DNA of 64,000 nt from Hyphomicrobiaceae bacterium. GTDB taxonomy: Bacteria > Pseudomonadota > Alphaproteobacteria > Rhizobiales > Hyphomicrobiaceae. Below the pieces are notes generated by a model. The model was not told where the DNA came from. It searched no databases and worked only from the letters and a program-made list of their open reading frames with translations. Shown one piece after another: positions 8,331-17,872 of this stretch. How positions within the stretch are numbered: the first letter of the stretch is position 1; each line of letters opens with the position of its first letter. The stretch lies in contig JAKFWF010000062.1 in NCBI GenBank assembly GCA_021730785.1, positions 1 to 64,000 of the forward strand, given 5' to 3'. Position numbers and translations under genes: made by a program.

Positions 8331-8882
8331 ATGGAAATCGAACCGCTGGCGATCCCAGATGTCAAACTGATCCACCCGAAGCGGTTTGGCGACGCGCGCG
8401 GTTTTTTCTCCGAGGTCTACAGCCAGTCGGCTTTGGCCAAGGGCGGCATCGACACGGTTTTCGTCCAGGACAACCATTCGCTGTCGGCGACCGTCGGCAC
8501 TATCCGTGGTTTGCACTTTCAGACTGCGCCGTTCGCGCAGGCCAAGCTCGTGCGCGTGATCCGTGGCCGCATTCTGGACGTTGCTGTCGACCTGCGGCAC
8601 ACGTCGAAGAGCTTTGGCCAGCATGTCAGTGCTGAGTTGTCGGCAGAGAATTGGACGCAGATTTTGGTGCCGGCCGGGTTCGCGCACGGTTTCTGCACGC
8701 TCGAGCCGGACACCGAGGTGATCTACAAGGTCTCGAACGTCTACGCGCCGGCCAGCGACGGCGGCATCCTGTGGAACGATCCCGATCTCGGCATCGATTG
8801 GCCGCTCGGCGGCGGGTCACCCGTGCTGTCCGACAAGGATCAGAAACTACCGCGCCTGCGCGATTTGCCGGCCCTGTTTTGA
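8331..8882 (+). CDS. rfbC: dTDP-4-dehydrorhamnose 3,5-epimerase
   Basis: A 183-residue cupin enzyme of the RmlC family, third step of dTDP-L-rhamnose synthesis. It shows GTIRGLHFQ, where the family's catalytic His lies, [22 protein letters not shown], and [14 protein letters not shown] near the C-terminus. I chose ATG 8331 because it starts the domain and has AGGGGA about ten bases upstream; the frame is open further upstream without family similarity. It leads a four-gene rhamnose cluster (rfbC, rfbB, rfbD, rfbA) with short gaps, clearly one operon. The cluster supplies activated rhamnose for lipopolysaccharide or another surface polysaccharide. Confidence 0.95.
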   Translation: MEIEPLAIPDVKLIHPKRFGDARGFFSEVYSQSALAKGGIDTVFVQDNHSLSATVGTIRGLHFQTAPFAQAKLVRVIRGRILDVAVDLRHTSKSFGQHVSAELSAENWTQILVPAGFAHGFCTLEPDTEVIYKVSNVYAPASDGGILWNDPDLGIDWPLGGGSPVLSDKDQKLPRLRDLPALF

Positions 8883-8902
8883 GCGTTGCGAGCGAGATCA
8901 TC

Positions 8903-9961
8903 ATGAAAGTCGTCATCACCGGCGGGGCCGGGTTCATCGGATCGGCGCTTTGTCGCCATGTGGTCACCGCGAAGGGCTGGCAGGTGACCAACGTCGACAA
9001 GCTGACGTACGCCGCCAACCTCGCGTCCCTGACGGCGATCGAGGCGACGCCCGGCTACCGCTTCGTCCAGGCCGACATCTGCGACCGTGCTAAGATTGAC
9101 AAGGTGCTGGCCGATGCACAGCCGGACGCCATCATGCACCTGGCAGCCGAGAGCCACGTCGACCGCTCGATCACCGGCTCGGCGGACTTCATCGCGACCA
9201 ACATCGTCGGCACGTATACGCTGCTCGAGGCGGCACGCGCCTACTGGGGCGGTTTGCCCGCATCCCGCCGCCAGGCGTTCCGCTTCCTGCACGTTTCGAC
9301 CGATGAGGTGTACGGCAGCCTCGGTCCGGAAGGGTATTTCGTCGAGACCACGCCCTATGATCCCCGCTCGCCCTACTCGGCCAGCAAGGCGGCGTCTGAT
9401 CACCTGGTGAGCGCCTGGCACGAGACCTATGGCCTGCCCACCCTGATCACCAACTGCTCAAACAATTATGGCCCCTACCACTTCCCCGAGAAGCTGATCC
9501 CGCTGGTGCTGCTTAACGCGCTCGAAGGCAAGCCGCTGCCGGTCTACGGCGATGGGCGCCAGGAGCGCGACTGGCTCTATGTCGATGACCACGCGAAGGC
9601 GCTCGCCCTGGTGCTGGAGCGCGGTCGCATCGGCCAGACCTACAACGTGGGCGGCCGGGCGCCGATGCAGAACCTCGTCGTGGTGGAGACCATCTGCGAT
9701 ATCCTCGACCGCCTGCGGCCAGGGGCGGCGCCGCGTCGCGCGCTGATCACGTTCGTCAAGGACCGCCCCGGCCACGATCGCCGCTATGCCATCGACCCGA
9801 CCAAGATCGAGACCGAACTGGGCTGGCGGTCGCAGGAGACGTTCGCCACGGGTTTGGAAAAGACCATCCGCTGGTATCTCGATAACGAAGCCTGGTGGCA
9901 GCCCCTGCGCAAGGGCGTCTACGGCGGCCAGCGGCTCGGATTGGTCGAGACCAAGCCATGA
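8903..9961 (+). CDS. rfbB: dTDP-glucose 4,6-dehydratase
   Basis: A 352-residue extended SDR enzyme, RmlB, which converts dTDP-glucose to the 4-keto-6-deoxy sugar using bound NAD+. It has the dinucleotide site [10 protein letters not shown] at the N-terminus, the substrate-binding [12 protein letters not shown], the [10 protein letters not shown] stretch that carries the dehydratase acid pair in this family, and [12 protein letters not shown] with the catalytic Tyr and Lys. The ATG at 8903 was chosen as the start of the Rossmann fold; the longer open frame reads back into rfbC. It overlaps the next gene by ATGA. Confidence 0.96.
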   Translation: MKVVITGGAGFIGSALCRHVVTAKGWQVTNVDKLTYAANLASLTAIEATPGYRFVQADICDRAKIDKVLADAQPDAIMHLAAESHVDRSITGSADFIATNIVGTYTLLEAARAYWGGLPASRRQAFRFLHVSTDEVYGSLGPEGYFVETTPYDPRSPYSASKAASDHLVSAWHETYGLPTLITNCSNNYGPYHFPEKLIPLVLLNALEGKPLPVYGDGRQERDWLYVDDHAKALALVLERGRIGQTYNVGGRAPMQNLVVVETICDILDRLRPGAAPRRALITFVKDRPGHDRRYAIDPTKIETELGWRSQETFATGLEKTIRWYLDNEAWWQPLRKGVYGGQRLGLVETKP

Positions 9962-10854
9962 GCGGTCCGGTGCGTGCCGTCCTGATCGGAGCCAAAGGGC
10001 AGGTGGCTTTGAGCCTCGCCCGCACCTTGCCAGCCGCCGGCTTCGAGGTGACGACCTTGGCGCGGCCCGCGCACGATCTGACCCGGCTCGACGCGTTGAC
10101 GGCTGCCATCATCGCCGCACGCCCGGCCGTCGTCATCAACCCGGCCGCCTACACGGCCGTCGACAGGGCCGAGGATGAACCGGACGCGGCCTATGCCATC
10201 AATCGCGATGCGGCGGGCGCCATCGCTGCGGCCGCAGCCAAGGCCGAAGCCGCCGTTATCCAGTTCTCCACCGACTACGTGTTCGCCGGCACGCAGAGCA
10301 CAGCCTACGTCGAGACCGACGTGACCGGGCCGATCGGCGTCTATGGTGCGTCGAAGCTCGCGGGCGAGGTAGCGGTCGCCGCCGCCAACCCGCGCCACGT
10401 GATCCTGCGCACGGCCTGGGTGTGCAGCGCGGACGGCGCCAACTTTCTCAAGACCATGATGCGGCTGGCGGCCGAGCGGCCGGAAGTGAAGGTCGTCGAC
10501 GACCAGGTGGGCAGCCCGACCTTTGCCGCCGACCTCGCCGCAGCGACGGTTCGCATCGCACAAGCGGCCGTCGGCGCGGCGGCGGTGGCCGCACAGTTCG
10601 GCACGTTCCATCTGGTCTCACAGGGCTCGACCACATGGTGCGGCTTTGCCCGCGCCATCATGGCGGCATCGAAAGCGCGCGGTGGACAAGGCGTGCCGGT
10701 GCATGCGATCACCACTGCTGAATTCCCGACAAAAGCGCGCCGGCCGGCCTACTCGAAACTCGACACGGGCAAGATCAAACGCGTCTATGGCATAGAGCTG
10801 CCGCACTGGCAGGCAGCCCTTGAAACCTGTCTCGACGACATAATCGTAAAGTGA
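9958..10854 (+). CDS. rfbD: dTDP-4-dehydrorhamnose reductase
   Basis: A 298-residue RmlD-family SDR that makes dTDP-L-rhamnose with NAD(P)H. The Rossmann motif is slightly unusual ([16 protein letters not shown] instead of the common GxxGQLG), but the signature STDYVFAG and the catalytic pair in YGASKLAGE are intact. [16 protein letters not shown] is the typical later motif. The ATG overlaps the rfbB stop (ATGA, 9958-9961), showing coupling within the operon. The C-terminal end reads [23 protein letters not shown] in the family pattern. Confidence 0.95.
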   Translation: MSGPVRAVLIGAKGQVALSLARTLPAAGFEVTTLARPAHDLTRLDALTAAIIAARPAVVINPAAYTAVDRAEDEPDAAYAINRDAAGAIAAAAAKAEAAVIQFSTDYVFAGTQSTAYVETDVTGPIGVYGASKLAGEVAVAAANPRHVILRTAWVCSADGANFLKTMMRLAAERPEVKVVDDQVGSPTFAADLAAATVRIAQAAVGAAAVAAQFGTFHLVSQGSTTWCGFARAIMAASKARGGQGVPVHAITTAEFPTKARRPAYSKLDTGKIKRVYGIELPHWQAALETCLDDIIVK

Positions 10855-10897
10855 TGCGAGAGACGACACGGCTTTCGCGACCTACGGAGCAGACGGC

Positions 10898-11776
10898 ATG
10901 AAGGGCATCATTCTGGCAGGCGGCAGCGGGACGCGGCTCTATCCCGTGACGCTCGGGCTGTCGAAGCAACTTCTCCCGGTCTACGACAAGCCGATGATCT
11001 ATTATCCGTTGTCGGTGCTGATGCTGGCCGGCATCCGCGAGGTCCTGATCATTACGACGCCGCACGATCAGGCCCAGTTCAAAGCGCTGCTGGGGGATGG
11101 CAGTCAATTTGGCGTGAAGCTCACGTTCGCGATCCAGCCGAAGCCCGACGGCCTGGCGCAAGCCTTCATCATCGGCGCCGATTTCGTCGGCGGCGACCGC
11201 TGCGCGCTGGTTCTCGGCGACAACATCTTCTTTGGCCACGACCTGCCGCAGATGCTGACCTCGGCCGGTGGAAATCGCGCTGGCGCCACCGTCTTCGCCT
11301 ACGAGGTGCGTGATCCTGAACGCTATGGCGTGGTTGCCTTCGACGCCAACGGCCGCGCCACCAGCATCGAGGAAAAGCCAACGGCGCCGAAATCGAACTG
11401 GGCGGTGACCGGGCTTTACTTCTACGATAACGACGTGCTGCGCCATGCCGCCTCGATCAAGCCGTCGGCGCGGGGCGAACTCGAGATCACCGACGTCAAC
11501 CGCTGTTATCTCGAAGTCGGCGCGCTGCGGGTCGAGCGCATGGGCCGCGGGTACGCCTGGCTCGACACCGGCACTTACGATTCTCTGCTCGAAGCCTCGC
11601 AGTTCGTGGCGACGCTCGAACGCCGCCAGGGCATGAAGATCTCATGCCCCGAGGAAATCGCCCTGCGCTACGGGTTCACAACCCTCGCCGCGATGGAACC
11701 CTGGCTCAACAAGCTCGGCAAGTCCGACTATGCAGCCTACGTCCGCCGCATCGGCGCGGCCAAGGGCGGGATTTGA
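10898..11776 (+). CDS. rfbA: Glucose-1-phosphate thymidylyltransferase
   Basis: A 292-residue RmlA enzyme, the first step of the pathway (dTTP plus glucose-1-phosphate). It begins [19 protein letters not shown] with the nucleotide-binding signature, then [18 protein letters not shown] and, later, the sugar-binding [21 protein letters not shown] and [18 protein letters not shown] ribosome site lies before the ATG. It closes the four-gene rhamnose operon. No rhamnosyltransferase lies directly next to it. Confidence 0.96.
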   Translation: MKGIILAGGSGTRLYPVTLGLSKQLLPVYDKPMIYYPLSVLMLAGIREVLIITTPHDQAQFKALLGDGSQFGVKLTFAIQPKPDGLAQAFIIGADFVGGDRCALVLGDNIFFGHDLPQMLTSAGGNRAGATVFAYEVRDPERYGVVAFDANGRATSIEEKPTAPKSNWAVTGLYFYDNDVLRHAASIKPSARGELEITDVNRCYLEVGALRVERMGRGYAWLDTGTYDSLLEASQFVATLERRQGMKISCPEEIALRYGFTTLAAMEPWLNKLGKSDYAAYVRRIGAAKGGI

Positions 11777-11926
11777 GCATTGTTTCCCATGGCCGGCTTA
11801 CCTTTTTGCCGGCGCAGTTGCAACATTGACATTTCAGTCACAGGCGATAGCGTCCCTGAACATTGCGCCCGGGGTCATGAACTTGCGACCCCCACTATCG
11901 CCATTGCAGCACTCGGATCGTAGACG

Positions 11927-12853
11927 ATGAAGTCGTACATGCGGCGTTGCAAGGAACGCGCGTGGGCGGTTTCGACACGAGGCTTGTTCTGGCGGCGCAG
12001 CTTCCGGCGCGTTGCTCTGCGCACGTTGTTCTCAAGGCACCTTTCGCCCACCGCAATCGGTTTCGTCGACTACGGCGACCACGGGTTTTTCGTCGATCCC
12101 CGGGACCATATGATCGGCTATAGCCTGTTGGCGGGAGTGGGCTGGCAGCGCAGTACCTTCGACAGGGCGCTGCACGTGGCGGGGGAGGCTGGCGCCATCC
12201 GTCCGGGGCGCTGGTTCATCGACGTTGGCGCCAACATCGGGACGCACACGGTTTATGCCATGCGCTCCGGGCATTTTGCCGGCTGCATCGCGATCGAGCC
12301 AGATCCGCGCAATTTCGCGCTTTTGCAGCGCAACATCGCGCACAATGGCCTGACCGGCCAGGTGCGCGCCTTCCAGATGGCCGCGAGCAGCGGCGATGGC
12401 ACCACCTTGCTGGTTTGTGACGAGGAGAACCACGGCGCGCATCATATCGCCAGTGGCTCGGAATGCCGGCCAGGGCGCACTGAAAAAGTTGCGACCGGCA
12501 CGCTCGACGAGATCGTGCGGCGTGTCGGCATCGAGCCTGGCGATGTGGGGTTCGTCTGGATCGACGTCGAGGGGCATGAAATCGAGGTGCTGAAGGGCAT
12601 GGCCGCGATCCGCAGCCATGGCGTGCCGATGGTCGCCGAAGTGAACAGCAATGATGTGGTTCAGGACCGTGCTCTGCGGGCGCTGCTGGCGGGCGATTAT
12701 GCGCACTCATTGGCACTCGATGCGCAATCGGCAGGTAGCGCAGGGAGGCTTGCTGCCTGGTGGTCCGGCCAAGCCCACCGGCGCAGTGACGTCATGTACT
12801 ACAACCGCGTCGCGGCACCAGTGCCACGATTGGCCGACACGATCGGCCCCTAA
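11927..12853 (+). CDS. FkbM-family methyltransferase
   Basis: A 308-residue SAM-dependent methyltransferase. The SAM-binding core is [16 protein letters not shown] with the acidic end of strand 2 at [15 protein letters not shown], and the family's later strand is [17 protein letters not shown]. FkbM enzymes commonly O-methylate sugars; the position after the rhamnose operon suggests methylation of a rhamnose-containing glycan, but this is inference. The first 40 residues are Arg-rich and the start has a weak ribosome site, so a shorter start is possible. Its stop codon overlaps the stop of the convergent lolD gene by a few bases. Confidence 0.85.
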   Translation: MKSYMRRCKERAWAVSTRGLFWRRSFRRVALRTLFSRHLSPTAIGFVDYGDHGFFVDPRDHMIGYSLLAGVGWQRSTFDRALHVAGEAGAIRPGRWFIDVGANIGTHTVYAMRSGHFAGCIAIEPDPRNFALLQRNIAHNGLTGQVRAFQMAASSGDGTTLLVCDEENHGAHHIASGSECRPGRTEKVATGTLDEIVRRVGIEPGDVGFVWIDVEGHEIEVLKGMAAIRSHGVPMVAEVNSNDVVQDRALRALLAGDYAHSLALDAQSAGSAGRLAAWWSGQAHRRSDVMYYNRVAAPVPRLADTIGP

Positions 12854-13548
12854 CGTGCGACCTCCACGAGCAGGCCGTTTTCCAGGCGCAGCGTGCGGTG
12901 CATGCGGGATGCCAGTTCCATATTGTGGGTGGCGATCAAAGCTGCGACGCCGGTCTTTTCGATCAGCGCGATCAATTCGCTGAAGACGTGCTCCGATGTC
13001 TTCGGGTCGAGGTTGCCGGTCGGCTCATCCGCCAACAGAAGCTTCGGTGAATTGGCGAGCGCCCGGCAGATGGCGGTACGCTGCTGCTCGCCGCCCGATA
13101 GTTCGGCCGGGCGGTGCTTCAAGCGGGTCGCCAGCCCGATGTTGCTGAGGAGTTCGGTGGCGCGCTCTTCGGCTGCCTTCTGCGACCGGCCGCGGATCAA
13201 CTGCGGGATGACGACGTTTTCCAGCGCCGAGAACTCCGGCAGCAGCTGGTGGAACTGATAGACGAAGCCCATTTCCGCGCGGCGCACGCGCGTGCGCTCC
13301 TCGTCGCCCATCTTGGCGCAGTCGCGGCCCTGGACCAGCACCTGGCCCGAATCGGGCGTCTCCAGCAGGCCGGCCACATGCAGCAGCGTCGACTTGCCGG
13401 CGCCCGACGGCCCGACCAGCGCCACCGCTTGTCCTGGATAGAGCGTGGCCGATGCGCCGGTCAGCACATGGATCTGCGCGTCGCCTCGGCCGAAGCTACG
13501 GCGCAGATCGGCCAGTTTGAGGATCGGTTCGATGACAGCGTCCTTCAT
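12850..13548 (-). CDS. lolD: Lipoprotein-releasing ABC transporter ATP-binding protein LolD
   Basis: A 232-residue ABC ATPase with Walker [16 protein letters not shown], signature [15 protein letters not shown], Walker [13 protein letters not shown] and the H-loop at IATHNMELA, all typical of the MacB/LolD branch. LolD powers extraction of lipoproteins from the inner membrane so they can travel to the outer membrane. It follows the permease gene on the same strand with 15 bases between, so the two form a lolC/E-lolD operon. Only one permease is present, in keeping with the single LolF-type permease found in some bacteria, unless the second is elsewhere. Confidence 0.93.
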   Translation of the reverse strand: MKDAVIEPILKLADLRRSFGRGDAQIHVLTGASATLYPGQAVALVGPSGAGKSTLLHVAGLLETPDSGQVLVQGRDCAKMGDEERTRVRRAEMGFVYQFHQLLPEFSALENVVIPQLIRGRSQKAAEERATELLSNIGLATRLKHRPAELSGGEQQRTAICRALANSPKLLLADEPTGNLDPKTSEHVFSELIALIEKTGVAALIATHNMELASRMHRTLRLENGLLVEVAR

Positions 13549-13563
13549 GGCGTCACGCGGTCC

Positions 13564-14856
13564 TCATTCGTAACGCAGCGCTTCGACTGGATCGAGCTTG
13601 GAGGCGCGCCATGACGGATAGAGCGTGGCCAGCACCGACAGCACGAGCGCCATGATCACGATGCCGGCGGTCTCGCGCGGATTGATCTCGGCCGGCAGCC
13701 GGGTCAGGTAGTAGACGGATGGGTCCATCAGCGTGGTGCTGGTCCAGTACTGGACGAACTGCCGGATCGCTTCGATGTTCCAGCAGAAGATGATGCCGAT
13801 GATCAGCCCGGCCAGCGTGCCCACAATCCCGATCGAAGCGCCGGTGATCAGGAACACCCGCATGATCGAATTCTTGGTTGCGCCCATGGTGCGCAGAACG
13901 GCGATGTCGCGGCCCTTGTCCTTCACCAGCATCATCATGCCCGACACAATGTTGAGGGCTGCCACCAGAATGATCAGCGACAGGATGATGAACATCACCG
14001 TGCGCTCGACCTCCAGCACCGTGAAGAACGTCTGGTTGCGCTGGCGCCAATTGGTGATGACGATGTCGGGCCCGCCCGCCTTCTCGATTGCGGCCGCGTA
14101 CTCGTCGACCCGGTCCCGGTCTTCAGCGACGATCTCCAGCACGTCGACCTGATCGCCCTTGTTGAAGTAGCGCTTCGATTCGGCTAGCGGCATGAAGATC
14201 ATGGTGCGATCGTACTCGGCCATGCCCATCTCGAACAAGGCAGCGATTCGATATTGCTTCTGCCGCGGTACGGTGCCGAACGGGGTTTGCGCACCGCGCG
14301 GCGAGATCAGGGTGATGTTGTCGCCGAGCTTGACGCCGAGCGAGGTCGCAAGCCTGCTGCCGATGGCGATGCCATCCTGGCTGTCGAAGTTATCGAGCGA
14401 GCCGAGCTGGATGTTGTTCGAAATGAGCGGCAGCGAGCGCAGGCCCTCTTCGTTCATGCCGCGCACAAGGCCGCCGAGCGCCGCCAGATTGGACGATACC
14501 ATGACCTGACCTTCGATCAGCGGTACGGCCGTCCTGATGCCGGAGATCGACTTGATTTTCTTCGCCACCGCGTCGTAGTCGTCGAACGGGCCGGCGCCGG
14601 CGACCTTGTAGACCACTAGGTGGCCGTTGAGGCCGAGGATCTTTTCGAACAGCTGGTTGCGGAAACCGTTCATGACGGCCATCACAATGATGAGCGTCGC
14701 AACGCCCAGCAGAATGCCGATGAACGAGAACCCGGCGATGACCGAGATGAACCCCTCCTTGCGGCGTGCCCGCAGATAGCGCATGGCGAGCAACCACTCG
14801 AACGGCGCAAACGGGCGGGTGTCGGAGGAGTCGACAGTCGTAGCGGCCGTTGTCAT
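13564..14856 (-). CDS. Lipoprotein-releasing ABC transporter permease (LolC/LolE type)
   Basis: A 430-residue membrane protein with the Lol permease layout: one N-terminal membrane helix (FISVIAGFSFIGILLGVATLIIVMAVMNG), a large periplasmic domain (about residues 75-290), and three C-terminal helices starting near VMFIILSLIILVAALNIV, then DKGRDIAVLRTMGAT and the last helix. This matches LolC/LolE of the FtsX-like permease family, the partners of LolD. The ATG at 14856 is followed by a Ser/Thr-rich cytoplasmic tail before the conserved FEWLLAMRYLRARRKEGF. A REP-like element lies directly upstream. Confidence 0.92.
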   Translation of the reverse strand: MTTAATTVDSSDTRPFAPFEWLLAMRYLRARRKEGFISVIAGFSFIGILLGVATLIIVMAVMNGFRNQLFEKILGLNGHLVVYKVAGAGPFDDYDAVAKKIKSISGIRTAVPLIEGQVMVSSNLAALGGLVRGMNEEGLRSLPLISNNIQLGSLDNFDSQDGIAIGSRLATSLGVKLGDNITLISPRGAQTPFGTVPRQKQYRIAALFEMGMAEYDRTMIFMPLAESKRYFNKGDQVDVLEIVAEDRDRVDEYAAAIEKAGGPDIVITNWRQRNQTFFTVLEVERTVMFIILSLIILVAALNIVSGMMMLVKDKGRDIAVLRTMGATKNSIMRVFLITGASIGIVGTLAGLIIGIIFCWNIEAIRQFVQYWTSTTLMDPSVYYLTRLPAEINPRETAGIVIMALVLSVLATLYPSWRASKLDPVEALRYE

Positions 14857-14878
14857 GAAGGCTCCAGTTTCCCAAACC

Positions 14879-14986
14879 GTAGGTTGGGTTAGACCGGCCC
14901 ACTTGCCGGTCGTAACCCAACAACTTTGAGCACCGCCCGTCGAATGTTGGGTTACGCGCCGAAGTGGCGGCGCTAACCCAACCTAC
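14879..14986. repeat. REP-like nested inverted repeat (family R, copy 1)
   Basis: Outer arms are GTAGGTTGGGTTAG and CTAACCCAACCTAC; inner arms are CGTAACCCAACA and TGTTGGGTTACG. The same design of four GTTGGGTTA-type units recurs at 29963-30112 and 33849-33953. It lies between the start of the Lol permease gene and the end of proS. The whole could fold as a cruciform. No RAYT transposase gene is in the window. Confidence 0.85.
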
Positions 14987-14997
14987 GTAACCGTGCA

Positions 14998-16344
14998 CTA
15001 CGCCAGCATCCGTTTTGCCTTGACCGCTGCCACGACCTTTGCCAATGCGGCATCCATCGGCAGCGTCTCTCGCGCGCCGCCCTTGCGCACCTTGATCTCG
15101 GCCTCGCCGGCCTTGACGCCTTTCGGTCCCACGATCAGCTGGTAGGGCAGGCCGATCAGGTCCATGGTCGCAAACTTACCCCCTGCCCGCTCGTCGGTGT
15201 CGTCGAGCAGGACGTCGATACCGGCCGCTTCGAGCTTGGCGTAGAGATCGTTCGCGGCTGCGTCCGTGTCCTTGTCCCCGGCCTTCAGATTGATCAGTCC
15301 AACCTCGAAAGGCGCCACTGGAACCGGCCAGACGATTCCGGCGGCATCGTGGCAGGCTTCGATGATCGCGCCCGCCAACCGCGAGACGCCGACGCCATAG
15401 GAACCCATTTGCACCACGATCTTCTGCCCGTCCGGCCCCTGCACCTTGCAGCCCATGGGCTCGGAGTACTTGGTGCCGAAGAAGAAGATGTGACCAACCT
15501 CGATGCCGCGAGCGGAAACTTGCTTGTCCTTGGGCACTTGCTCGTCGAACTTCGCCGCATCGTGCTTTTCGTCGGTCGCAGCATACAGCGACGTCCAGCG
15601 CTGGATGATGGGCGACAGATCGCCGTCGTAGTCGGTGTCGATTGGTGGCACGGCGCCCTCGATCAGGTCCTTGTGGCAGAACACCTGGCTCTCACCCGTA
15701 TCGGCCAGGATGATGAACTCGTGACTCATGTCGCCGCCGATGGGGCCCGAGTCGGCTGCCATCGGCACGGCCTTTAGGCCCATCCGCGCGAAGGTACGCA
15801 GGTAGGCCGTGAACATGCGGTTATAGGACAGGCGGCCCGCTTCCGGCGTCAGATCGAACGAATAGGCGTCCTTCATGAGGAACTCGCGGCCGCGCATGAC
15901 GCCAAAGCGCGGGCGCACCTCGTCCCGGAACTTCCACTGGATGTGATAGAGGTTGCGCGGCAGGTCCTTGTAGCTCTTGATGCCATCGCGGAAGATCGCG
16001 GTGATCAATTCCTCGTTGGTCGGCCCATACAACATTTCGCGGTCGTGGCGGTCGGCGATGCGCAGCATCTCCTTGCCATACGCTTCGTAGCGGCCCGACT
16101 GGCGCCACAGGTCGGCCGACTGGATGGTCGGCATCAAGACTTCGATGGCACCGGCCCGATTCTGCTCTTCGCGCACGATGCGGTCGATCTTCATCAGCAC
16201 CTTGTAGCCGAGCGGCAGCCACGAATAGATGCCGGCGCTCGCCTGCTTGACCATGCCGGTGCGCAGCATCAGCTGGTGTGATACGATTTCCGCTTCCTTG
16301 GGCGTCTCGCGCAGGACCGGCATGAAATAGCGGGAGAGGCGCAT
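14998..16344 (-). CDS. proS: Proline--tRNA ligase, short alphaproteobacterial type
   Basis: A 448-residue class II aminoacyl-tRNA synthetase. Motif 2 is visible in [25 protein letters not shown] and motif 3 in [20 protein letters not shown] and the C-terminal anticodon-binding domain (about residues 350-448) follow the ProS pattern. The editing (INS) domain present in E. coli ProS is missing, which explains the shorter length and is normal for Alphaproteobacteria. I chose the ATG at 16344 (MRLSRYF) as it begins the conserved N-terminus; an earlier in-frame ATG would add ten residues. It is upstream of the lol genes on the same strand, separated by the repeat. Confidence 0.95.
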   Translation of the reverse strand: MRLSRYFMPVLRETPKEAEIVSHQLMLRTGMVKQASAGIYSWLPLGYKVLMKIDRIVREEQNRAGAIEVLMPTIQSADLWRQSGRYEAYGKEMLRIADRHDREMLYGPTNEELITAIFRDGIKSYKDLPRNLYHIQWKFRDEVRPRFGVMRGREFLMKDAYSFDLTPEAGRLSYNRMFTAYLRTFARMGLKAVPMAADSGPIGGDMSHEFIILADTGESQVFCHKDLIEGAVPPIDTDYDGDLSPIIQRWTSLYAATDEKHDAAKFDEQVPKDKQVSARGIEVGHIFFFGTKYSEPMGCKVQGPDGQKIVVQMGSYGVGVSRLAGAIIEACHDAAGIVWPVPVAPFEVGLINLKAGDKDTDAAANDLYAKLEAAGIDVLLDDTDERAGGKFATMDLIGLPYQLIVGPKGVKAGEAEIKVRKGGARETLPMDAALAKVVAAVKAKRMLA

Positions 16345-16471
16345 GGGGAGCGTCCAGAGGTTGAGTGCGCGCACTGTTTCGAAAGGCGCCCTGCATCGCG
16401 GGCGTTACAACCCCGGCTGATATCCGGTTCGATCGGGCGAGGCAATCCCGCATCCCCACTCCCGTGGCGGT

Positions 16472-17740
16472 TCAACCGGCCACACGCAGCTCGACGCCGA
16501 GCCCCTGCAGCACCTGCCAGAAGCCGGGAAAGGTCTTTGCCACGCAGCCCGGATTGTCGATCACGACGCCCGCAAGACGCAGGCCGGCCAGCGCAAAGCT
16601 CATGGCAATGCGGTGGTCCTGCCAGGTGTCGATGACCGCGGGCGGCGCCGCAATGCCCGTGAGCCCACCGGCCACCAGCAGGTCATCGCCCAGCTCCTGC
16701 GCCAGCCCAGGCGACAGCGTGTTGAGCCCCACCGCCAGTGCGCGAATGCGGTCGCACTCCTTGACGCGCAGGTTGGCGATGCCGACGAAGCGCACGGGGT
16801 GGGCGTTGAAGGCCGCCAGGATGGCCAGGGTCGGCACCGCATCCTGCATCTGCGCGCCATCGATGGTGGCTGGCAGGTGGGGGAAACGACGGATGACGTC
16901 GCGCGCGCGGGCGTCGGGCTGGGTCGAGGTATCCATGGGCGTCAGGAAGCTCAACCGGCCGCCGGTCAATGCTTCCGCCGCCCAGATGTAGGTCGCAGCT
17001 GACGCGTCCGGCTCGATGGCGAAGTCGGTTGCCGTATATCCCGTCGCATCGACACGCCAGGTGCGCTCGTCAAGTATACGATAGCGCGCACCAAAGCGCG
17101 TCATCGCCTCGAGTGTGAGGTCAATGTAGCCGCGCGCGCCGATCTCACCGCTGCCGTCGATCGCAACGTCCACCGCCTCGCGCCCGCAGGGGCTGAGCAT
17201 GAGGATGGCCGACACGAACTGGCTCGACAATGCAGCGTCGATGCGGGTGGCCGTGCCAGGGAAGCGGCCCGTGCCGCGGATCGTGACCGGTGGGCAGTTG
17301 GTTGGTGCGGTGGCGTCGATGCCAAGCAGCTGCAGGGCATCGACCAGCGGCCGGATCGGGCGCTTGCGCATGTGCGCATCGCCGTCGACCACGACGGTGC
17401 CGTCGACAAGGCCGCTGGCGGCGGTGAGAAAGCGCGTCGCCGTGCCGGCATTGCCGAGGAACAGCGGGGCCACGGGCGCCCGCAGCGTGCCGTCGCCCGT
17501 CACCGCCAGCGTCGTCGCTCCGTCTTCTGCGATGCCGACCCCCATGGCGCGCAGCGCGGTTGCCATGTGCCGTGTGTCGTCGCTGGCCAGCACGCCGGTC
17601 AGGACGCTGCGGCCCCGGGCCAGGGCTGCGATCAGCAGTGCCCGGTTGGTGATCGATTTGGAGCCGGGGACGTGCACGGCGCCGATCAAGGGCCAGCCGG
17701 GCGGCACGATTTCAACGCGGGGAAGGGATAGGATGTTCAT
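16472..17740 (-). CDS. aroA: 3-phosphoshikimate 1-carboxyvinyltransferase (EPSP synthase)
   Basis: A 422-residue enolpyruvyl transferase of the shikimate pathway (shikimate-3-phosphate plus PEP). Catalytic residues are in place: Lys28 in PGSKSITNRALL, the PEP-binding GNAGTATR (Arg103), the catalytic Asp in MQDAVPTLAI and Glu in NLRVKECDRIRAL. At the position of E. coli Pro101, next to that Arg, there is Phe104 and the preceding Met is Thr, which departs from the common GNAGTAMRPL. Changes of this Pro are known to weaken glyphosate binding in other EPSP synthases. The ATG at 17740 (MNILSLP) was preferred over an in-frame ATG 24 bases earlier. It is divergent from murA, 132 bases away. Confidence 0.92.
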   Translation of the reverse strand: MNILSLPRVEIVPPGWPLIGAVHVPGSKSITNRALLIAALARGRSVLTGVLASDDTRHMATALRAMGVGIAEDGATTLAVTGDGTLRAPVAPLFLGNAGTATRFLTAASGLVDGTVVVDGDAHMRKRPIRPLVDALQLLGIDATAPTNCPPVTIRGTGRFPGTATRIDAALSSQFVSAILMLSPCGREAVDVAIDGSGEIGARGYIDLTLEAMTRFGARYRILDERTWRVDATGYTATDFAIEPDASAATYIWAAEALTGGRLSFLTPMDTSTQPDARARDVIRRFPHLPATIDGAQMQDAVPTLAILAAFNAHPVRFVGIANLRVKECDRIRALAVGLNTLSPGLAQELGDDLLVAGGLTGIAAPPAVIDTWQDHRIAMSFALAGLRLAGVVIDNPGCVAKTFPGFWQVLQGLGVELRVAG

Positions 17741-17872
17741 CAACTCGCGTCCAAAGGTCCACACCAGGCGATCGCGTCACGCGCCGAGGCCGGGGATGGT
17801 GCAAGGGGCATGGGGCCGTGCCATGGTAGGCTCGAATCGAGCGAACATCCAGGTCAAGTGACGAGGACACCG

